The position numbers and the translations under genes are program-made. A stretch of DNA of 61,997 nt, taken from contig CALWAV010000064.1 of assembly GCA_944375745.1 (NCBI GenBank), positions 1 to 61,997 of the forward strand, written 5' to 3'. This document shows positions 58,040 through 61,997 of the stretch, piece by piece. Positions within the stretch are counted from its first letter, which is position 1, and each line of letters starts with the position of its first letter. Source of the stretch: an uncultured Merdimonas sp. (GTDB taxonomy: Bacteria > Bacillota > Clostridia > Lachnospirales > Lachnospiraceae). The notes beneath the pieces are model-generated. The model did not search any database, was not told the DNA's origin, and was given only the letters and a program-made list of their open reading frames with translations.

Positions 58040-58912
58040 ATGACAAAACAGGAACTTCAGGACCGGCTGAAAAAGGGCCCCCTGATTCTCGACGGCGCCA
58101 CCGGCTCTAATCTGATGAAAGCCGGAATGCCCAAGGGAATCTGTACGGAAAAATGGGTGGCCGATCATCCGGAGATACTGATAAAGCTGCAGCAGGATTA
58201 TGTGGACGCAGGCTCCGACATCATCTACGCTCCCACCTTTATGGCCAACCGGGTCAGTCTGGGTGAGCATGGACTGGCTGACGAGACAGAAAATCTGAAC
58301 AGGGCACTGGTCTCCCTGAGCCGCCAGGCTTCCGGCGGCCGGGCACTGATTGCCGGAGATCTGACCACCACCGGAAAACTGATGGAGCCTCTTGGTCCCA
58401 TGTCCTATGAGACTCTTTATGACGCCTACCGGGAACAGATCTCTTTTCTTGCAGATGCCGGAGTAGATCTTCTGGTGGCTGAAACTATGCTTGCCTCCAA
58501 TGAAACCATGGTGATTCTCGACGCGGCTGCTTCTGTCTGCGATCTGCCTGTTTTCTGCACCCTGACCATAGAATCTGACGGAAGCCTGTTTTTCGGCGGA
58601 AATATCTTTGACGCGGTGGAGGAACTGGAAGCCATGGGCGCGGCTGCTGTAGGCTGCAACTGCTCTACAGGTCCGGATCAGCTGGAATCCGTCATCAGTG
58701 GAATCGCCAGCCGGGTCTCCATCCCTGTCATCGCCAAGCCCAACGCAGGCATGCCCACCATCAACGAGACTGGAGAAGCTGTCTATCATATGGGTCCGGA
58801 AGAATTTGCCCGCCATATGAAAACTCTGCGCCAGGCAGGTGCTTCCATCCTGGGCGGCTGCTGCGGCACAACGCCTGAATTTATCCGTGAACTGAAGAAG
58901 GCGCTCCTGTGA
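58040..58912 (+). CDS. Homocysteine S-methyltransferase family protein
   Basis: A 290-aa TIM-barrel methyltransferase equivalent to the homocysteine-binding module of MetH. The zinc-binding cysteines are visible: Cys208 in GCNCSTGP and Cys274-Cys275 in GGCCGTTPEFI. The N-terminal ILDGATGSNLMKAGM and the APTFMANRVSLG block are typical. It lacks folate, cobalamin and activation domains, so it needs partner modules or uses another methyl donor. No such partner is in the window. AGGAGG precedes the ATG. The stop codon falls inside its terminator. Confidence 0.9.
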   Translation: MTKQELQDRLKKGPLILDGATGSNLMKAGMPKGICTEKWVADHPEILIKLQQDYVDAGSDIIYAPTFMANRVSLGEHGLADETENLNRALVSLSRQASGGRALIAGDLTTTGKLMEPLGPMSYETLYDAYREQISFLADAGVDLLVAETMLASNETMVILDAAASVCDLPVFCTLTIESDGSLFFGGNIFDAVEELEAMGAAAVGCNCSTGPDQLESVISGIASRVSIPVIAKPNAGMPTINETGEAVYHMGPEEFARHMKTLRQAGASILGGCCGTTPEFIRELKKALL

Positions 58913-58935
58913 GCGCCTTCCTTTTCAGCTTTTCC
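58897..58935 (+). terminator. Terminator overlapping the stop codon of the methyltransferase gene
   Basis: GAAGGCGCTC (58897-58906) pairs perfectly with GAGCGCCTTC (58911-58920) around a 4-nt loop, followed by CTTTTCAGCTTTT. The TGA stop (58910-58912) straddles loop and 3' arm. Confidence 0.82.
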
Positions 58936-58969
58936 TGCAAAACGTGTCTCCTGCTATTCCGCCGATCTG

Positions 58970-59402
58970 GTTATGCGCCAGTATATGAGAGTGCGCGGAA
59001 AATCCGAAAGAAAAGACTTCTCCTACAAGGATATTAAAAAGGTCTATGTCATTGTATTGTTTGAAAAAAGCTCCTCTTTGTTTCATAAGCTTCCGAACAC
59101 TTATCTACACCGCGGAAAATCTGGAGGATGCCGAAAAGCTGATTTAGGATTATCCCTGGCTCAAAGAAATTTATCAGGAAATCGCCATGCTGCGCCGAAA
59201 GCCGGAGGAGGTGCTCGGAATGTGGTCGGATGCACTGCGGATTTTAGATGAGAACAGCATGAAATACTATGTGGAAGAGCTGGAAGAAAAGCTCCAGCAA
59301 GTCACAAAAGAAAAAGACGAAAAGCTTCGACAGATTACGAAAGAAAAAGACGCAGAAATTGCAGCCTTGAAAAAGCAGCTCGAAGAATTGAATGGGAAAT
59401 AA
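58970..59402 (+). pseudogene. Decayed Rpn/PD-(D/E)XK nuclease-transposase family gene
   Basis: Two fragments of an Rpn-like recombination-promoting nuclease remain. The first (from about 58971) encodes RKDFSYKDIKKVYVIVLFEK and FHKLPNTYLHR. After a frame change and lost sequence, the second (about 59150-59402) encodes YPWLKEIYQEIAMLRRKPEEV and WSDALRILDENSMKYYVEEL. The tail is a Lys/Glu coiled-coil made of a duplicated TKEKDEKLRQI-type unit. No intact N-terminal catalytic part is present, and there is no clear start. The order of the fragments matches C-terminal halves of this family, so decay by deletion and frameshift is likely. Confidence 0.7.
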
Positions 59403-59437
59403 TTTCGTTTTGCTTCTGCCGGGAATCGTATCAGTAT

Positions 59438-59483
59438 TGAAAAAGAGCCTCCCAAGCAATATTATTACGGGGGCTCTCTTTTC
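59438..59483 (+). terminator. Terminator after the Rpn remnant
   Basis: AAAGAGCCtCCC pairs with GGGGGCTCT (one bulged T), followed by CTTTTCCTCTTT. Confidence 0.7.
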
Positions 59484-59614
59484 CTCTTTATATCAGATGA
59501 ACGCAGCGTCCGCATCTTTTCACTATTTGCCCAAAGTACCAGGAGGAAAAGATATTAAAGAAAATTTTTACTCCCAGTTGCGGGAAAAAGTTTCGGCAAA
59601 AAGATAAAAACTTC

Positions 59615-59643
59615 TTGACAAACGGTCCCCTATCGAATAAAAT
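59615..59643 (+). promoter_or_regulatory. Promoter of tRNA-Pro
   Basis: TTGACA (59615-59620), 17 bp, TAAAAT (59638-59643), about 20 bp ahead of the tRNA. Confidence 0.75.
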
Positions 59644-59663
59644 AATATCTGCACGTGAGTTAT

Positions 59664-59740
59664 CGGAGTATGGCGTAGCTTGGTAGCGCGCTCGGCTGGG
59701 GGCCGAGAGGTCGCAGGTTCAAATCCTGTTACTCCGACCA
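59664..59740 (+). tRNA. tRNA-Pro (GGG)
   Basis: A 77-nt tRNA with acceptor arms CGGAGTA/TACTCCG, discriminator A and encoded CCA (59738-59740). Anticodon stem-loop CTCGG-CTGGGGG-CCGAG gives GGG. Its 3' end is the junction with a recombinase remnant, so it probably served as an integration site. Confidence 0.95.
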
Positions 59741-59796
59741 GAATATTCTTACTTGAACTAATCTGACCAAAAAATTTTGATTGGTTCGAAGTATTC
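59741..59796. repeat. Imperfect dyad at the tRNA-Pro 3' junction
   Basis: CTTGAACTAATC (59752-59763) and GATTGGTTCGAAG (59779-59791) pair with one mismatch and one bulge. Outer GAATA (59741-59745) and TATTC (59792-59796) extend the dyad. It starts at the first base after the tRNA CCA end and could be a recombinase core or arm site, or a weak tRNA terminator. Confidence 0.4.
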
Positions 59797-61019
59797 TCGA
59801 TAAAATTGGAATTATTAGCCGCATTAAGGCCACATCCAAAGATAGCTTGGATGTGGCCTTTTGCCGTCTCGACAAACTGTTGAAGTCTATCTGACATGGT
59901 TTGTTTCGCCCGGTTGATCTTTGCCAGCTCATCCTTAATGGGCTCCAGTATCTGATCATATGGTGCTCGGAACTGAAGCTCAATCTTTAACTCGTCATCT
60001 TCTGCGTTGCTCACATAGATTTTCTTGAAGATAGCCTGGTTGAGAAGGCGCTTAGTAGTGTTATCGGCATTGCGATAATACTTGCCGCAATCCTCAATCA
60101 TGTCCAGGCTTAGCTGAAGATTTTCTGTGAGTCCCTCAAAAGTAGTATTGTGGATACGGATTTCGTGCTCAATCGCTGCCAGTTCTTTGGCGATCTTCTG
60201 TTGCTCGCTTTTAAGCAGGTCAATAGGGATTGCATTGTTGTAATGAGCTTCAAGCAATTTTTGCCGTTTGTTCTCCAGCTTGGCTTTTTGCCCTTTAAGG
60301 CCATTTAGCTCTTCATTGTATTTTTCTCTTTCTGCTGCGATTATCTCCTGAACTTGGCTCTCCAGCATGCCTCTCACTTCTGACGGCAGCTGATAAGTGT
60401 CATAGAGCTCTTCAATTTTCTTTTCTACGACTTCGATCAGTACCGCTCTGGTCTTGCACTCTGGATGCCGTTTGCTGTGGCGGCCAGCGCAGACAAAATA
60501 AGGGTAAACAGTACCATTCTTTTTCTTCTCATTACATGTGATTAGTCGCTCGCCGCAATACGCGCAGTAAACGGTGCTTTTAAGGAAGTGTGGATGCTTA
60601 AAGTTGCGCTCGCCGTTGACTTTTGAGGCAAGAATGGTTTGCACTTTGTTCCATGTTTCTTCGCTAACCAACGGTTCGTGGTTTCCCGGATAGTCTACAT
60701 CCTTATAGTGAACTACGCCTTTATAATATGAATTGACCAATACTTTACTGAGCGCACTAACTGTAATTGGACGAGAAGATATCTTCGGGGTCGAGCGAGT
60801 GGTAAGCCCGCAGGCGGCTAAATGTTCTGCCAGATCTACCAGAGTCCAGTTTCCGGCAGCATATTCCTTAAAAGCCAACTTGATGAGCGGTGCTCTTTCC
60901 GGATCAGGGACAACAGTGCGATCTTCTCGCCCTTTTTCGTCAACGTGGCGAACATTAATATATCCCAGTGGCGCACGGCCAATGGTGCCGCCGCTCTTGA
61001 TCTTCTCGCCCATTCGCAA
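59741..61019 (-). pseudogene. Large serine recombinase, N-terminally truncated, running into tRNA-Pro
   Basis: About 426 residues of a large serine recombinase remain. They include the recombinase domain (GGTIGRAPLGYINVR, VVPDPERAPLIKLAF, TVSALSKVLVNSYYKGVV), a zinc ribbon (CAYCGERLITC, FVCAGRHSKRHPEC), a long coiled coil and a C-terminal tail. The N-terminal resolvase domain with the catalytic Ser is missing: upstream in frame there is only a short run and a stop near 61065. On the 3' side the frame continues antisense through tRNA-Pro to 59568, giving an artificial tail with VTGFEPATSRPPAERAT. The element was probably integrated at the tRNA and later deleted. Confidence 0.85.
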
Positions 61020-61347
61020 GCCATTAAGGTAAGTATGATAACCGTGGTTAATATAAGATTACAAATTTTTCTCATTCTGCTTCTCCTGTAATCAATTTGA
61101 TACAAGGGAACGCCCAAAATTAGTGTCTATCAATCAACTTTTTTGTGTTACTTTACGGCACATGAGCATTTCCGGTGGGGATGCTTTGATATGTGTGCAA
61201 TACTCTTGTGTGTAAAATTTCGTATTGTACCTGTCTATTCCTCAAATAAAATTACAGCGATAGCAAACACAATTATTGATTTCTCAGCAGTGTTAGAGTA
61301 TAATTGACTTAATTATGATATTGCGTGATTTGAATGGAGGCGCAGGC
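61020..61347. other. Non-coding junction with a promoter for the XRE gene
   Basis: About 330 bp with no convincing gene on either strand. It is A/T-rich on its right side. A clear promoter TTGATT (61276-61281), 17 bp, TATAAT (61299-61304) drives the XRE gene at 61348. The left part is the truncation edge of the recombinase. Confidence 0.6.
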
Positions 61348-61551
61348 ATGAAAGTTAGCTACAAAAAGCTCTGGAAGCTGCTGATCGACCGGGATATGAG
61401 AAAACGAGATTTGGAAAAAGCCGCCGGGATCAGCCATTATACAATCAATAAACTGAACCATGGAGACAATGTCACCACAGACGTGCTGGGAAAAATCTGC
61501 AAAGCCCTGAATTGTACTATGGATGATATTATGGAGTTTGTGGATGAGTAA
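61348..61551 (+). CDS. Small XRE-family regulator
   Basis: A 67-aa Cro/C1-type helix-turn-helix protein: SYKKLWKLLIDRDMRKRDLE, AAGISHYTINKLNHGDNV and LGKICKALNCTMDDIMEFV. This short type is abundant in integrative elements and beside type I restriction genes of Clostridia. The start at 61348 has GGAGG 7 nt upstream; the ATG 33 bp earlier lies in the leader. A consensus-like promoter precedes it. It is followed 70 bp later by a truncated hsdM. Confidence 0.9.
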   Translation: MKVSYKKLWKLLIDRDMRKRDLEKAAGISHYTINKLNHGDNVTTDVLGKICKALNCTMDDIMEFVDE

Positions 61552-61621
61552 ATAGGATGGGCTTGTCTTAATGATATAATGGGTATCAGCAACACAGCAA
61601 AGCCAGGAACGGCGGAAAAAC

Positions 61622-61936
61622 ATGGTCGAAAAACAGACGATAGATGCGATGTGGGACGATTCCTCCATTGATGTAACTGCAGAAGTAAACTTTATTTGGT
61701 CGATTGCAAATAAATTACGTGGGACTTATCAGAGTGATAAATATAAAGATGTGATTATTCCGATGGTTATTATCCGTCGGTTTGAATGTGCCCTAGCTCC
61801 TACCAAGACAAAAGTAGTAGGAGGTATCCGCTATACCGATTGCTCTTATCATTCTAACAGCTTAAGCAACAAGATGGGTAATTCCTTACTGGCTGTAAGG
61901 GATATTAACCATAAATATATTGTAGTAGGAGGTTAA
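61622..61936 (+). pseudogene. Truncated type I restriction-modification HsdM N-terminus with a foreign tail
   Basis: A 104-aa frame whose first 62 residues are the N-terminal helical domain of HsdM (DVTAEVNFIWSIANKLRG, YKDVIIPMVIIRRFECAL, APTK). After that the HsdM sequence is lost; the remaining 42 residues (starting KVVGGIRYTDCSYHSN and ending INHKYIVVGG) match nothing I recognise. No methyltransferase motifs (NPPF, FxGxG) are present, so it cannot methylate. The junction coincides with the first copy of a 12-bp direct repeat, and the frame ends at the second copy. Confidence 0.72.
61814..61933 (+). repeat. 12-bp direct repeat flanking 96 bp
   Basis: GTAGTAGGAGGT occurs at 61814-61825 and 61922-61933, 108 bp (36 codons) apart and in the same frame, both encoding VVGG. 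The second copy also supplies the AGGAGG ribosome-binding site of the next start codon. Confidence 0.75.
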
Positions 61937-61941
61937 AAAAA

Positions 61942-61997
61942 ATGGCACTACTGATGAATGATACGGACATGAAACAAATGCTGGAATCTATCCGCCC
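61942..61997 (+). CDS. Start of an unidentified gene (cut by the window end)
   Basis: An ATG at 61942 with AGGAGG 9 nt upstream opens a frame to the end of the window (begins MALLMNDTDMKQMLES). Only 18 codons are visible; I do not recognise the family. Confidence 0.4.
   Translation, partial: MALLMNDTDMKQMLESIR

Noticed and set aside
59568-59740. C-terminal tail of the serine recombinase encoded across tRNA-Pro
   Set aside because: The translated VTGFEPATSRPP-type peptide is the well-known artefact of reading a tRNA on its antisense strand; I ended the feature at the tRNA boundary.

Overview
The window looks like chromosome of an anaerobic, spore-forming member of the Clostridia, most likely a Lachnospiraceae-type gut bacterium. 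Supporting signs are a PolC-type replicative polymerase, an alpha/beta-type small acid-soluble spore protein, rubrerythrin, a pyrB-pyrI pair with a zinc-binding regulatory chain, DUF4364, a YtvI-like permease and a VanG-type glycopeptide-resistance cluster. Base composition looks close to balanced across the housekeeping regions and visibly richer in A+T inside the large surface-protein gene near 50.5-53 kb and at the far right end. The species call is inference.

Left part (0-31 kb, mostly minus strand) is housekeeping: a two-component system; ftsW-ispG-polC-aroK with very tight spacing; ilvE; thyA-folA; tRNA-Gly; rubrerythrin; an amidohydrolase; an ABC exporter-like operon with a large secreted CARDB-like protein between ATPase and permease; glyA; a Wzz-like protein; a radical SAM protein and DUF4364; and the protein quality-control block tig-clpP-clpX-lon-engB. 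The most striking anomaly here is one in-frame TAG codon in the middle of polC.

Middle part (31-42 kb): an operon of a TelA-like protein, two related solute-binding proteins (one fused to a von Willebrand A domain) and an XpaC-like protein; a spore protein; a DJ-1/PfpI protein; a CYTH protein; an XRE regulator with a palindrome on its promoter; a lipoprotein overlapping pyrC; an E2-like acyltransferase without the usual catalytic His; and tRNA-Leu.

Van region (43-49.4 kb): vanR-vanS, a promoter with GTCAC repeats at an 11-bp pitch, then vanG, vanXY and a VanT that is split into a membrane acyltransferase and a soluble racemase. Together these genes would sense glycopeptide and replace D-Ala-D-Ala precursor ends with D-Ala-D-Ser.

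Right part (49.4-62 kb): an accessory block of tyrosine recombinase, duplicated-VWA surface protein and XRE regulator; another XRE plus membrane-protein pair; pyrB-pyrI; a PH-domain protein; rnpB; a homocysteine methyltransferase; a decayed Rpn-like nuclease; and tRNA-Pro(GGG). A truncated large serine recombinase is embedded in the 3' end of that tRNA. The window ends in mobile-element debris: an XRE gene, a cut-off HsdM fragment with an in-frame 12-bp direct repeat, and the start of an unidentified gene.
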